Part shown: positions 17,850 through 26,995 of the stretch, piece by piece
How positions within the stretch are numbered: the stretch's first letter is position 1
Layout of the letters: each line of letters begins with the position of its first letter
DNA from: a virus
IMG/VR virus record: IMGVR_UViG_3300021513_000012
Coordinates: 1 to 38,891 of that record
Length of the DNA stretch: 38,891 bases
Strand: one strand, 5' to 3'
Translations under genes and position numbers: made by a program
The notes under the pieces: generated by a model
What the model was told of the DNA's origin: nothing
What the model saw: the letters and a program-made list of their open reading frames with translations, nothing else
The model's database searches: none

Positions 17850-20800
17850 TAAAACGCTATATACGCCGAGGTATCATCGCCGACATCAACGGCGAAGTAA
17901 TAGATGTACAGACCAAGGGGTCTGCGCAGACACTACGCAATGTTCCCCTACTGGGCAGTCTTGCGTCCCTTTCCATTGGTGATGCAGTGATGCTCCAAGA
18001 GTTCCGGGGGCGACTGGTAGCCATGGCCACCAGTAACACCCCTGGTGATGGGGTATACAGCCCGGTCACCAAGACAGTGGCCTCTGGTGGAGAAATAGCC
18101 GTGCACGCCATCGATGGCCCATACCACAGCGGCCACCTGGCCCACAGCGCACTCTCTGGTGTGTCTGCCAACCAACACCACAATCAAGTTACCATTGGCG
18201 CAGGCGGTCTGTCTGGCAAGCTCTCGCTCTCTACACAAGAGCTCACACTGGCCGCCATCGACCATGCCGATTTGAGCAACATCTCGGCTGATCAGCACGT
18301 CGCACACAGCGGCGTCTCTATCTCCACGTCGGGATTGGGATTGTCAGGCGGCGGCTCAATAGACACCTCGCGGACAATCACCCTGAGCAGCAGCAGCGAC
18401 CCAGGTGCAGCGGCGGCAATCCTCGCCAGCACGAGCGCGGGTGGCCTCACGCTCCAGTCCCTGGCGTTGAACGGCTCCCTGGACATCACTGATGGCGACC
18501 TCACGGTGCTGGACGGTGCGGCAACCGTCTTCTTCGTGGACGAGAGCGCACACAACGTGGGCGTGATGACCAACGCACCTGACCCACAATTTGCGCTGGA
18601 CGTGAACGGCCCAGTACGCGGGCAGTACCTCATCGGGCCGCACGCACTTCAGTTGAGCGACGCTGTGATGATTTGCCATTTTGACGGGTCGTATCCGTTC
18701 GAGACAAACTGCGACGTGGACACTGGCGGCCACCTAGGACAAGTCGCCACAGTGAGCGGTGGCGTTATTGGGCGACCAGGAAAATTCGGGAAAGCGGTAC
18801 AGATTGCAGAATCTGCCACAAACCTTGTTACCAATCCGTCGTTCGAGACCGACCTGAACGGCTGGGAATTTGGTAATAGTTCTGGTGGCAGCCGGGCGCG
18901 GAGAGAGACCGATGCTCCCTACGGAGAATACTGTCTTGAGGTCCAGACCGGCGGGGCTGGCTACTGCTACAATACAACCTCAGAGATCACGGTATCCCCT
19001 GGCGCGGCATACACCGTCAGCGCATTTATGAAGCAGGCAAGCGGCTCGGGTTATGCGACGCTACGAATTTGGCAGTATGACAGTGCCCATGTTTATATCC
19101 CCGCTGGCAATAAGACAGTTACTTTTACTAGTGGCCCTCACGACTGGGAGCGCAAGAATATTTCATTCACAACCGAGGCCGATGCCGCATACGTCAGGAT
19201 TGTCTTAGAGCAAGGCGATTACAGCGACGATGCTCTGTGCTACTGGGACGCTGTGCAGTTGGAGCCAGGATGCCTCACGCCCTACCTGGACGGCTCGCTT
19301 GGTGACGGCCACTCATGGGATAGCACGCCGCACGCCAGTGCCAGCAGCCGGACGGCAAGCACGGTCTATTGGAGTAATCCACTGGATGACAACGCTGGAA
19401 CATTGACACTCTACTGGCAGCCAGCCACCGACTACGACAGTCAGCCCACCGGCTATCTATTTGACGAAGGCAATCTCGCTGCCTATTATGACAGCAGCGA
19501 CTACAAAATCAAGTTCACGGACGGTACAAATACCGCACAATCCGCCGCGCTGGATTTTGACGCGCTGGACTGGCTACACCTGGTATTTGTGTGGTCGTCT
19601 GCTGGCCTGGCGATCTACGTTGACGGCGTGGCGAACGGCAGCAATGGCACATATACCGCGCCGACGCTGGGAGCCTCCCTGTATCTTGGGAGCACCACCG
19701 CTGGGGCAAGTCAGCCCAATGCCCTATTTGACGAATTATTCATTCTTGACCGCGCGCTATCCGCCGTTGGGGCACGCTCCATCTACGAGAGCAACGCGCC
19801 GGTGTTTGCGGAGACCTCCATCCGTGCCTGGCGCTCACCAGGGCAGGTGCCCATCCGAGTGAACGAGGAAGGTCTCTGGGGTCGTGACGAGGACGGCAAC
19901 GCCTCCCTGGGTTGGTCGTCAGTGGACGGCAAATCCTGGGGCGGACAGACGCTCGGCAAAGGCGACTTCCTGCTGGGACATGGCACTGAATATATGCTGT
20001 GGGACGCCAGCGCAGCTACGCTGAACATTACAGGGGGTATTACTGCCAAACGCGGTGAGTTGCAGTCGCTAAACGTGTCGGGGCTACTTGATATGGTCTC
20101 CGGCGGCAAAATCCGCGTGGGTACTGGCACGAAAGACGTAGACCTCACCGGCTGGCTCATTGACGATGCTGAGATCGTAGGCCAGAACGGCGCAGGTACG
20201 GATGAGGTATGCCTGACTAGTGAGGGAAAGGTCACGGCGGGGGACGGCGTAGAGATCAGTGGTTCTGGTATCAACATCTACGGCACAGATAACGCGCTTA
20301 CCACCAGGGCTACCAAGACCGGCACAATCCAGTGTAGTGTTAACTCCGCTGGGGCGATTACAGCAGGGGCAGATGCGGTAACGCTCGACGCGAATGGTAT
20401 TGAAATAAAAATGCCAAGTGTGCATCTAACCAAGGGAGCATATTCTTTTGGTTCAACAATCTCTCACCTAGATAAGGTAGGTGTATTTGCCAGTGAGGGC
20501 ACTGGTCACGCTGGCGTTTTGCTTAGTTGTGGAGGGGTTACGACCTTGCCTGCCTGCGAAACAAATGCAGTGGTTGCGGCACAATCAGCAGCAACATATT
20601 TGGCCCATGCAACGATTTTGGCCTCCTCTGGTACAAAAGGGGCCTATCTAGAACTCCGGGCGGATAGCGATGCCGCTAGTTATAGTTACATAGTGGCCGA
20701 TGCGGAATATCTGAAACTCGGTACCACCACGACAATGGACCTTCGTTACAATGGCGACTTGCGCCCAGTGCGCGGAGGCTCCACCAAGACCGGCTACATC

Positions 20801-21136
20801 TACGTACCGCTCACTGAAGTTGTGGTGTGGAACGGCGTTTCAAAGGCGGTAGGGACTTACGGCCTCACGGCCAGTGACTTGGGGATTCCTACAGAGGCGA
20901 AGGCGGTGAGCATTTCATTGATTGCCAGATTCGCACTCTCTGGCAGTGCCTATTATGCTTACGCACGCAAATATGGCGTGGATGAATCTGTGGTAGTCGT
21001 ACACTCGCAACGAGCTAATACGTACATTGACGCCTGCGGCGTCGTGAATTGCGATAGCAGCGGGCGGATTCAGGTCGTGGTCGGCGGAGCGACTTCAAAC
21101 TCTACATATTTACGGGTACACGGGTATTATATCTAA
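17846..21136 (+). CDS. Tail fibre / tip protein with carbohydrate-binding domains
   Basis: 1096 residues, ATG 17846 overlapping the previous TGA. Residues 1-65 (IKRYIRRGIIADINGEVIDVQ, IGDAVMLQEFRGRLVAM) look like a small OB-type barrel found at baseplate hubs. Residues 90-155 hold fibre-type repeats (HSALSGVSANQHHNQV and HADLSNISADQHVAHSGV). Residues about 325-470 are a CBM_4_9-like jellyroll: they start NLVTNPSFETDLNGWEF and end DAVQLEPGCLTPYLDGS. Residues about 495-650 are a LamG/concanavalin-like domain (LHLVFVWSSAGLAIYVDGVANGS, ALFDELFILDRALS). The C-terminal third is beta-helix-like with a final knob. This is likely the receptor-binding fibre recognising cell-surface glycans. Confidence 0.7.
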   Translation: MIKRYIRRGIIADINGEVIDVQTKGSAQTLRNVPLLGSLASLSIGDAVMLQEFRGRLVAMATSNTPGDGVYSPVTKTVASGGEIAVHAIDGPYHSGHLAHSALSGVSANQHHNQVTIGAGGLSGKLSLSTQELTLAAIDHADLSNISADQHVAHSGVSISTSGLGLSGGGSIDTSRTITLSSSSDPGAAAAILASTSAGGLTLQSLALNGSLDITDGDLTVLDGAATVFFVDESAHNVGVMTNAPDPQFALDVNGPVRGQYLIGPHALQLSDAVMICHFDGSYPFETNCDVDTGGHLGQVATVSGGVIGRPGKFGKAVQIAESATNLVTNPSFETDLNGWEFGNSSGGSRARRETDAPYGEYCLEVQTGGAGYCYNTTSEITVSPGAAYTVSAFMKQASGSGYATLRIWQYDSAHVYIPAGNKTVTFTSGPHDWERKNISFTTEADAAYVRIVLEQGDYSDDALCYWDAVQLEPGCLTPYLDGSLGDGHSWDSTPHASASSRTASTVYWSNPLDDNAGTLTLYWQPATDYDSQPTGYLFDEGNLAAYYDSSDYKIKFTDGTNTAQSAALDFDALDWLHLVFVWSSAGLAIYVDGVANGSNGTYTAPTLGASLYLGSTTAGASQPNALFDELFILDRALSAVGARSIYESNAPVFAETSIRAWRSPGQVPIRVNEEGLWGRDEDGNASLGWSSVDGKSWGGQTLGKGDFLLGHGTEYMLWDASAATLNITGGITAKRGELQSLNVSGLLDMVSGGKIRVGTGTKDVDLTGWLIDDAEIVGQNGAGTDEVCLTSEGKVTAGDGVEISGSGINIYGTDNALTTRATKTGTIQCSVNSAGAITAGADAVTLDANGIEIKMPSVHLTKGAYSFGSTISHLDKVGVFASEGTGHAGVLLSCGGVTTLPACETNAVVAAQSAATYLAHATILASSGTKGAYLELRADSDAASYSYIVADAEYLKLGTTTTMDLRYNGDLRPVRGGSTKTGYIYVPLTEVVVWNGVSKAVGTYGLTASDLGIPTEAKAVSISLIARFALSGSAYYAYARKYGVDESVVVVHSQRANTYIDACGVVNCDSSGRIQVVVGGATSNSTYLRVHGYYI

Positions 21137-21151
21137 TCAAAGGAGATTGAA

Positions 21152-21547
21152 ATGAAGATGACGTTAGGAACCATCGAGGATATTTGTACGGGACGCAACT
21201 CGGTGCTGAACCAGTTGTTAAAGGCCGAGCCGAAACCACCAGTGAAAGTAGGGTATTGGCTAGGCAAGAATGCACGTCACTTACGCGCCGAGTTCAAGCA
21301 CCTGAAGGATCAGCAGCGTGAGTTAATTCTGTCTCTGGGGGCGGAGCAACAGGAGAACAATCTACTTGCCCTACCTGAAGGAGACGAAGAAGCAGCTACC
21401 AAATGGGATGAGGGGTGCGAGGAGCTACGTGGCATTGAAGTTGAGGTGGACATTCACGTGTTTAGCCTCGATGAACTGAAGGACTTCAACCCAGGACCTG
21501 CGCTGTTCGAGGTGTTTCACTTCATGTTTGCCGAGAAAGAGAATTGA
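21152..21547 (+). CDS. Small tail-region protein, DUF1617-like
   Basis: 131 residues with AAAGGAGATTG before ATG 21152. The pattern is a short N-terminal strand, a helical LNQLLKAEPKPPVKVGYWLGKNARHLRAEFKHLKDQQRELI segment and an acidic C-terminus (IHVFSLDELKDFNPGPALFEVFHFMF). Small phage proteins of the DUF1617 type share the layout of 'core residues, then parallel helices, then VDIH..L.E.L', and are encoded between tail fibres and lysis genes. Function is unknown. Its stop overlaps the TTG start of the next gene. Confidence 0.55.
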   Translation: MKMTLGTIEDICTGRNSVLNQLLKAEPKPPVKVGYWLGKNARHLRAEFKHLKDQQRELILSLGAEQQENNLLALPEGDEEAATKWDEGCEELRGIEVEVDIHVFSLDELKDFNPGPALFEVFHFMFAEKEN

Positions 21548-22407
21548 GGCTTACATTTCTGACGCTGGCCGACCTGCACGCAGGAAGTGCGTTCTCGGCA
21601 TTTCCACCAGGGATGAAGTTGTCCACTGGCACACGCCCCCGTCTTAATCGCGGCCAGCTCTACCTCAACAAGGTGCTCAAGGAAATTCTGCGGCAGATAC
21701 CTGACCGCCTAGACGCCATTTTGCTTCTTGGTGATATGACCGAGGGCGAGAACTACCACGAGAACGGACGCTACCTCACCGAGGGCGACCCCGTGTATCA
21801 GGGGCGCGCTGCTAAAGAGTTGCTGGATCCTTTCAGAGAACGTCTTGTCCCTGGTGGCCCCCTCTTTATGCTCAGTGGCAGTGGCTATCACGTAGGCAAG
21901 GGAGACGCTCACGAAGAACAGCTAGGCGACCTACTGGACACCACCAGGAATAGCGGGGGTGGGCGAGTCTTCTCTCACCTACAACAACCCATCTTTGGCA
22001 GCAAGACAGTCATGCTCGACGCGGCCCACCACCAGAGCTACACCAATACCAACCTGGCGATGCCCATCGAGAGAGAGGTGCGAGACTACTTCGAGAACGC
22101 TGGCCGTGGCTGTGACCCAGCCACCAAGCACCTGTGGCTGCTGCGGGCACACGACCACCACGGCTACAGATTGTTGCAAGACGAGGTTTCCACCGCTTGC
22201 GCACACATGCCCCTGAAGCTACAAGACGTATTCTCCCAAATGTCCAAACGTCCCAATCGCGGCAAGCCACGTTCGCTGGGGGCCGTGTGGTGGGAGATTG
22301 CGGATGAGCCACCCTATGTAGTAGCTCATCCTATGTGCTTTGCCATACCACAGACTGCACTCAAGCCCATATTCACCAAAGGAAAGAAGCGTGCCAATAA
22401 GTCCTAA
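21544..22407 (+). CDS. Calcineurin-like metallophosphoesterase
   Basis: 287 residues. The most probable start is TTG 21544 (TTGA overlap with the previous stop). Metal-ligand motifs are in order: LADLHAG (D-x-H), LLLGDMTEGENYHENG (GD), LSGSGYHVG in place of the usual GN-H, VMLDAAHH, and LLRAHDHHGY near residue 205 for the final H-x-H. All these are metallophosphoesterase (dimetal phosphatase/nuclease) features. The substrate may be a nucleic acid or phosphorylated small molecule. The replaced GNH Asn is a departure from the family rule. It lies between tail fibre and lysis genes, an unusual place for a DNA-repair-type nuclease. Confidence 0.8.
   Translation: MRLTFLTLADLHAGSAFSAFPPGMKLSTGTRPRLNRGQLYLNKVLKEILRQIPDRLDAILLLGDMTEGENYHENGRYLTEGDPVYQGRAAKELLDPFRERLVPGGPLFMLSGSGYHVGKGDAHEEQLGDLLDTTRNSGGGRVFSHLQQPIFGSKTVMLDAAHHQSYTNTNLAMPIEREVRDYFENAGRGCDPATKHLWLLRAHDHHGYRLLQDEVSTACAHMPLKLQDVFSQMSKRPNRGKPRSLGAVWWEIADEPPYVVAHPMCFAIPQTALKPIFTKGKKRANKS
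21686..21698. repeat. Dispersed palindrome TTCTGC-S-GCAGAA, copy 4 (1 mismatch)
   Basis: 12 of 13 bases match (last A is T), centre G, within the metallophosphoesterase gene, read as L-R-Q-I. Confidence 0.6.
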
Positions 22408-22663
22408 CTTTACCAACAATGACCTCTTGGAAGAAATACGAGCCGCCATCCCCCAAATGGGAGACGACTTCATGACAACTGCGGAGATCGCCAAGGAATT
22501 GGGCATCAGCCCCAAAACGACACGCGCTAAACTACACGAGATTCTGGACAGGTTGATACCTGGCAAAAAGCAGATTGTTACTATGAGCGGTGTCAAAACT
22601 TTTGTTCCGGCATATAAGATAAAAAAGGAGATCGAGAATGATCAAGAAACGACTGCACTTTAG
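22391..22663 (+). CDS. Small winged-helix DNA-binding protein
   Basis: 90 residues. GTG 22391 is chosen because AAAGGA lies eight bases upstream and it limits overlap with the phosphoesterase to 17 bases; the longer frame from 22340 has no ribosome site. The core FMTTAEIAKELGISPKTTRAKLHEILDRLIPGKKQIV is a clear helix-turn-helix with recognition helix SPKTTRAKLHEIL, followed by a wing (MSGVKTFVPAYKI). It is probably a transcription regulator of late or lysis genes. Its end overlaps the endolysin start by 26 bases. Confidence 0.65.
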   Translation: MPISPNFTNNDLLEEIRAAIPQMGDDFMTTAEIAKELGISPKTTRAKLHEILDRLIPGKKQIVTMSGVKTFVPAYKIKKEIENDQETTAL

Positions 22664-24782
22664 CGGCGAACCCTGGCAAGAAACATACAATGGAGAAGTC
22701 TACAATGAGGTCTCATCTCCTCGCCCCTGGGTGAGCTGGTGGGAAGAGGGCGGTAATCCCTTTCCCTGGGACCCCAACAATACCCAGGGCTATCGACGCC
22801 CCGAAACCAAGCGGATCCCCAAGGCTCCGCCTTACCTCGACCCACCTCGTGTATTACCAGAAGAGGACTTCGCTTTTCAGAGCTTCACTTTCTATGGGGT
22901 ACATCACAGTGGCCTGTACCAACAGATTGAAGTGCCAGCGGGTGCTACTGTTAAGGCAACCGGATATGCACATGCCTGGTATAGTGGCGCAGACAATCCC
23001 CACGAATCTTCTGGTGGCCCCGGCGATTTCACGCAGATGGTGGGCATCGACCCAACCGGTGGTACCGACCCATTCTCACCAAGTGTAGTGTGGAGTGCGC
23101 CGGTGAGCAACTACGACACCTATAAAGAGACTTCTGCGGCAGAAGCAGTGGCTGTAGACACCACCGTCACCATTTTCACCAGAGAGTGGTGCAAATGGCG
23201 GCTGAAGCACGCCGATGGACAGTGGGGCGCCGTAGACCTCGAAATCTCTGCCCCCACACCTCCCCCAGTCCCCCCAGACGGCACACTGAGCCTCGAGGCA
23301 GTCATTGCTCTACTCGAAGCCCACTGGCCCACCACGGAGCCACCTGTGACACCAGGGGATACTGTGGCGGGGATGACGCCCTACTCCATGCGCGATCCTG
23401 AGTGGGCCGCCGACATCATGGTCACGCGCCCATTGGGAAAGGCGGGCTGTGCTGTTACGGCATCTGCTATCATCAGTTCCCTGGTGGATAAGACCGTTAC
23501 CCCAGGAGTGCTCAACACCAGGCTCAAGCTGGTGGATGGCTATACGCCTGTGGGACATCCCCAGGGACCAGACTTGCTCTACTGGGCCAAAGTGGCCGAG
23601 GTCGTTCCTGGTGTTCACTTTGTAGAATACGCCAAGTGGACAAACACCCCCGCTGATGTGGCTGCTGTAAAGACTGCGCTGGCTGCCAACGGCCAGGTTA
23701 TCCTGGGTGTAGACTATGATCATACTGGCGACTACGACTCTCACTTTGTGGTGGGATATGCGCTGACCGAGGATGGTCAGGACATCAAGATCATCGATCC
23801 GTGGAGCGGAGATACTACCACCTTGCTCACACGCTATGGAGCTCCGGGCTGGGACCTGGCGCGTGCTATCTATGCTATGGCAGTATTTTCATTCCAGGCC
23901 ACAAATACCAACCCCAACAAGGTCGGGCTGCATGTCCAGAATTGGACACAGGGTGTAGCTGACTTTGTTACGGCTGTCAAGCCCGCCGTCGTCAAGGTGT
24001 TTGATGTCAGTGACATCACCAAGGTGTGGGCCTGTAATCCCGACGCCCTAGTGGTCTACCGTCACTGGGTAGACGGCGACGGCACCTACCTGGATGGCGA
24101 CATCTCGGCCAAAGTCAATCATTTCGTAGACAAGTTCGCGGGAGCCCTGGTGGCCCTGAGCGACATTCCCCAGGTACAGCAGGGGCTGCTGGCCGTTGAG
24201 AGCATCAATGAAGTCATGGCGGGCAGCAACATCGTGCGCGCCGTACAGTTCGACCGCGAGTTCATTCGAGTTCTGCGGCAGAAGTGCCCTCTGGTGCGGC
24301 CTGTAGTTGCGACCATCCCTGTAGGCAATCCACAACCAAACGAGATTCCGGCAATATTGCCCCTGGCGCAGGACATCGTGGCAGCCAACGGCTTCATGGG
24401 CTATCACAACTACTGGGGAGCCAGGGATGGGGTGTCGTTTCTGGAAGACGAATGGAAATGGTATGCGGGTCGTTTCGAGATGATGCAAGATTACTTTGTA
24501 GCTAATGGAGTTGCGCCCAACTGGGTGTTTGGTGAGACCGGCGCAATCAAGATCGAGACCACTGGTTACATGCCACCCAATGCTGGGTGGGTTGAATGTC
24601 TTGGCGAACTAACCAAATATGCTGCTGACGTAGCAACCTACAAGCGGCTACTCAACGAAAGCCGTTATGCCGCCAATGTGGTTGGTGGCTGTCTGTTCAC
24701 GGTGAATACCATGGGTGGGTGGCCTAATTTCCGCCACGACGACGCTGTCTTGGCTAAACTTACTGAGGTGCTAAGTGCTTAA
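22638..24782 (+). CDS. Endolysin: C39-like peptidase plus glycoside-hydrolase barrel
   Basis: 714 residues, with AAAAAGGAGATCGAG before ATG 22638. Three parts are visible. Residues about 60-195 are a beta-sandwich with GLYQQIEVPAGATVKATGYAHAWYS, probably carbohydrate-binding. After a Pro-rich linker (PTPPPVPPDG), residues about 245-420 form a papain/C39-like peptidase: C271 in GKAGCAVTASAI, H369 in DSHFVVGY and D387 in IIDPWSG make a plausible triad. Residues about 430-714 are a TIM-barrel glycosidase: KVGLHVQNW at the first strand, E525 in SINEVMAG as acid/base and E633 in VFGETGAI as nucleophile, as in clan GH-A. It likely cuts both stem peptide and glycan of the cell wall. There is no signal peptide, so release would need the nearby holin. 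Confidence 0.75.
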   Translation: MIKKRLHFSGEPWQETYNGEVYNEVSSPRPWVSWWEEGGNPFPWDPNNTQGYRRPETKRIPKAPPYLDPPRVLPEEDFAFQSFTFYGVHHSGLYQQIEVPAGATVKATGYAHAWYSGADNPHESSGGPGDFTQMVGIDPTGGTDPFSPSVVWSAPVSNYDTYKETSAAEAVAVDTTVTIFTREWCKWRLKHADGQWGAVDLEISAPTPPPVPPDGTLSLEAVIALLEAHWPTTEPPVTPGDTVAGMTPYSMRDPEWAADIMVTRPLGKAGCAVTASAIISSLVDKTVTPGVLNTRLKLVDGYTPVGHPQGPDLLYWAKVAEVVPGVHFVEYAKWTNTPADVAAVKTALAANGQVILGVDYDHTGDYDSHFVVGYALTEDGQDIKIIDPWSGDTTTLLTRYGAPGWDLARAIYAMAVFSFQATNTNPNKVGLHVQNWTQGVADFVTAVKPAVVKVFDVSDITKVWACNPDALVVYRHWVDGDGTYLDGDISAKVNHFVDKFAGALVALSDIPQVQQGLLAVESINEVMAGSNIVRAVQFDREFIRVLRQKCPLVRPVVATIPVGNPQPNEIPAILPLAQDIVAANGFMGYHNYWGARDGVSFLEDEWKWYAGRFEMMQDYFVANGVAPNWVFGETGAIKIETTGYMPPNAGWVECLGELTKYAADVATYKRLLNESRYAANVVGGCLFTVNTMGGWPNFRHDDAVLAKLTEVLSA
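23132..23144. repeat. Dispersed palindrome TTCTGC-S-GCAGAA, copy 5
   Basis: Exact copy, centre G, arms extend to CTTCTGC/GCAGAAG; in the endolysin gene, read as S-A-A-E. Confidence 0.85.
24271..24283. repeat. Dispersed palindrome TTCTGC-S-GCAGAA, copy 6
   Basis: Exact copy, centre G, in the glycosidase part of the endolysin gene, read as L-R-Q-K. Confidence 0.85.
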
Positions 24783-25524
24783 CAAAAACATGACCAACGA
24801 CGAGGTTGCATTGGATCGCGTGTGGGTTAAGAACCGCTCGCGCTACATCTGCGGCCTGTACCACAAATACGCAGATGATCTACTGCGAGTGCGTGCCGAA
24901 CAAAAGAAGTTCTATCAGCGAGTAATGGCAAGCGCCCAGTTCGATGATGTAGAGGCCGAGTTTCTGTACTTGAGTATGCGCGCCATGAAACCCCAAACTG
25001 TGGTGGAGGTGGGGTCGGGTGTCTGCTGGTCTACGTCCTGGTTGCTACAGGGGCTGCGTGACAACGCAGCAGGGCAGTTAATAGCTTATGACATCACTGA
25101 TCACACGGAACGCCTGCCAGAAGCCCTTAGAGAGCGTCTGGTGTTCACGTGTGGCGATGTGCGCGAGCAGGAGATTCCAGAGCACATCGACTTCTTGCTG
25201 TCTGATTCTAATCACAATGAACCCTTCGCCAGTGAGTTAATGGCAACCACGTTCCCTCGTGTGCGCCCTGGTGGCCGCATCTGTGTCCATGACGTGTTCC
25301 AGATAGCTACACCGGCACACGGAGAGGCAATTGCGGTATTCCGTTACTTGGACAAGCTGGGGGTCAAGTGTTACACGCCTGCCAAGTGCTTTCCCAAGAC
25401 GTGGGACAAAATACAGGCCGTGCGTGCTGAGATCGGCATTACTGAGCCGATTCACTTCTGGGACAGCAACCCGCTGCTTATCTTCGACGTACCTAATTCA
25501 CCCTCCCATGCGGAGAGATTATGA
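24775..25524 (+). CDS. Class I SAM methyltransferase
   Basis: 249 residues, GTG 24775 overlapping the endolysin end; TGAGGTG upstream. The motif VVEVGSGVCWSTSWLLQGL (near residue 77) is the SAM-binding glycine loop, AYDITDH is the acidic strand-2 end, TCGDVREQEIPEHIDFLLSDSNHNE matches motif II/post II, and FPRVRPGGRICVHDVF is the motif III strand. This layout is Methyltransf_24-like, a group often acting on sugars or small molecules. It is the first of a three-gene cluster with a glycosyltransferase and a second methyltransferase, consistent with modification of a glycan. Confidence 0.7.
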   Translation: MLNKNMTNDEVALDRVWVKNRSRYICGLYHKYADDLLRVRAEQKKFYQRVMASAQFDDVEAEFLYLSMRAMKPQTVVEVGSGVCWSTSWLLQGLRDNAAGQLIAYDITDHTERLPEALRERLVFTCGDVREQEIPEHIDFLLSDSNHNEPFASELMATTFPRVRPGGRICVHDVFQIATPAHGEAIAVFRYLDKLGVKCYTPAKCFPKTWDKIQAVRAEIGITEPIHFWDSNPLLIFDVPNSPSHAERL

Positions 25525-26180
25525 ATATCGCTGCTATTTCCCTGGTGAGTGCCGACTGCGCCAATGAAGACAAGACCAAAGCGGTGGGCGACATCTTGCG
25601 CGAGCACGGCTGGGACTTGCACCTCAAAATAGACCCAGTGTGGCTGGGGTTCGCCTCCAAGCTGCACTGGGCGCACAAATGTGCACGCGATCTCACACAA
25701 TACACACATCTTGCCTTCTTCGACGCCAGGGATGTAGTGGTGCTGGCCGGCCCGGAGCAAACGCTCGAACGATTCTTGGCATTCGAACACCCCTGGGTTT
25801 GCGGCGCAGAGCCATATCCCTGGCCCACTAATGCCTACGATCTCAACACCTATCCTACTTGTAACACGGCCTACCGCTTTCTAAATAGCGGGGTCTACAT
25901 TGCAGAGCGCGAACACCTACTGGCGTGCTTCGAGAAATGGCCGGAGATACAGGGCGACGACCAAGAATGGTTAACCAATCGTTTCTTGGAAGGAGACGAC
26001 ATTCTGCTGGACCACAACTGCGAACTGGTCCAGAACATGTGCGGCTCTGAATCCCTGGTGGAGATTTCCTATCAGCGAGCCTACAATCGAGCTACGGGGA
26101 CTTATCCAATAGTGATTCATTGGAATGGGGGTGCCGATCTGACCACACCAGAGAGGAGAATACTGTGGGAAAAGACTTAA
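25521..26180 (+). CDS. PLOD-type glycosyltransferase
   Basis: 219 residues, ATG 25521 overlapping the methyltransferase TGA. Motifs are in order: LAFFDARDVVVLAGPE (donor-site DxD-like), YRFLNSGVYIAERE, GDDQEWLTNRFLEGDDILLDHNCELVQNMCG, and VIHWNGG near the end. The combination FLNSG-Y-IG...DDQ...H-NG is the signature of the PLOD/collagen glucosyltransferase family. The acceptor is unknown. It sits between two methyltransferases, so a methylated sugar decoration is a reasonable inference. Alternative: another GT-A family with convergent motifs. Confidence 0.75.
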   Translation: MNIAAISLVSADCANEDKTKAVGDILREHGWDLHLKIDPVWLGFASKLHWAHKCARDLTQYTHLAFFDARDVVVLAGPEQTLERFLAFEHPWVCGAEPYPWPTNAYDLNTYPTCNTAYRFLNSGVYIAEREHLLACFEKWPEIQGDDQEWLTNRFLEGDDILLDHNCELVQNMCGSESLVEISYQRAYNRATGTYPIVIHWNGGADLTTPERRILWEKT

Positions 26181-26887
26181 TGGCCGAGGCTGACAGCTGG
26201 GTCGATACTGAGGAATGTAACGGGGATATAGTCAGGCGTTTCACGGAGTATGTGAACGCCAGGGCTGATCTCAAGGCTCACCGAGACTTCGTGGAGCAGC
26301 GTGTGTATGGCTTTGGGGAGCGTGCTTTCTACTGGGTTTGGAAGCTGTTAGTGGACGAGATGCCTGCTAACTTCCGTTTCCTGGAAATTGGGGTGTACAA
26401 GGGGCAAATACTCTCACTTGTGCGTCTGCTTTCACAGGACGCCTATATCCTGGGGGTTACTCGGCTGGACTCGTTCTCTGGTCCCACGGGGATGTTCCCT
26501 AAGTTTCCAGACGACGACTATGCTGCTCACATCAAGAACTTGCACGATCACTTTGGACAGCCCTATCCTGACATCTACGTGGGTGACTCTACAGCAGATA
26601 AGACTCACCAGGATATTGGGGACATGGAGTTGTTCGACGTTGTCTATATAGATGGGTGTCACGAATACCCCTACGTAGTCAGCGACCTGAAGTTCTACTC
26701 ACAGCGCGTGAGGCCGGGTGGCTTCCTGGTGATAGATGACTCGGCCACTTTCCTCCATGAGCCTTGGGGGTTCTTTCAGGGTATCCATGATGTATCACGC
26801 GCAGTTCGTGGTATAATTGAGAGCGATCCGACATGGAGACATCTCTTAGCTTGTATGCACCTGCGGGCCTTTCAGAAAGATGGTTAA
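26165..26887 (+). CDS. SAM methyltransferase (Methyltransf_24-like)
   Basis: 240 residues from GTG 26165, five bases after GAGGAGAA; the longer frame from 26120 overlaps the previous gene unnecessarily. FRFLEIGVYKGQILSLVRLL is the SAM loop, VYIDGCHEYPYVVSDLKFYSQRVRPGGFLVIDDS gives the motif II/III pair with an acidic/His active-site patch (D-G-C-H-x-Y) typical of the family. FGQPYPDIYVGDSTADKT fits motif II. It probably methylates a glycan or nucleotide-sugar. The frame continues without stop for 28 codons after its TAA (see next entry). Confidence 0.7.
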   Translation: MGKDLMAEADSWVDTEECNGDIVRRFTEYVNARADLKAHRDFVEQRVYGFGERAFYWVWKLLVDEMPANFRFLEIGVYKGQILSLVRLLSQDAYILGVTRLDSFSGPTGMFPKFPDDDYAAHIKNLHDHFGQPYPDIYVGDSTADKTHQDIGDMELFDVVYIDGCHEYPYVVSDLKFYSQRVRPGGFLVIDDSATFLHEPWGFFQGIHDVSRAVRGIIESDPTWRHLLACMHLRAFQKDG

Positions 26888-26974
26888 GGAGAACGGAGTG
26901 CTGGCAAGATTAGCGCGCGAACAGCCAAGGCGCTGCGGCTACTGATCAAGAACGCGCGCGCGAGTGATCGGAAA
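26888..26974 (+). other. Intergenic stretch with coding-like remnant
   Basis: After the methyltransferase TAA the same frame remains open to 26974 and encodes a basic segment GERSAGKISARTAKALRLL followed by IKNARASDRK, but no start codon is present in that frame. In another frame AAGGAG (26884-26889) precedes GTG 26898 and only 15 codons. A single-base deletion would join the two into a small basic protein. It could be a decayed gene or an indel; no firm call. Confidence 0.25.
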
Positions 26975-26995
26975 TAATAACCAAAGGAGAAAACC

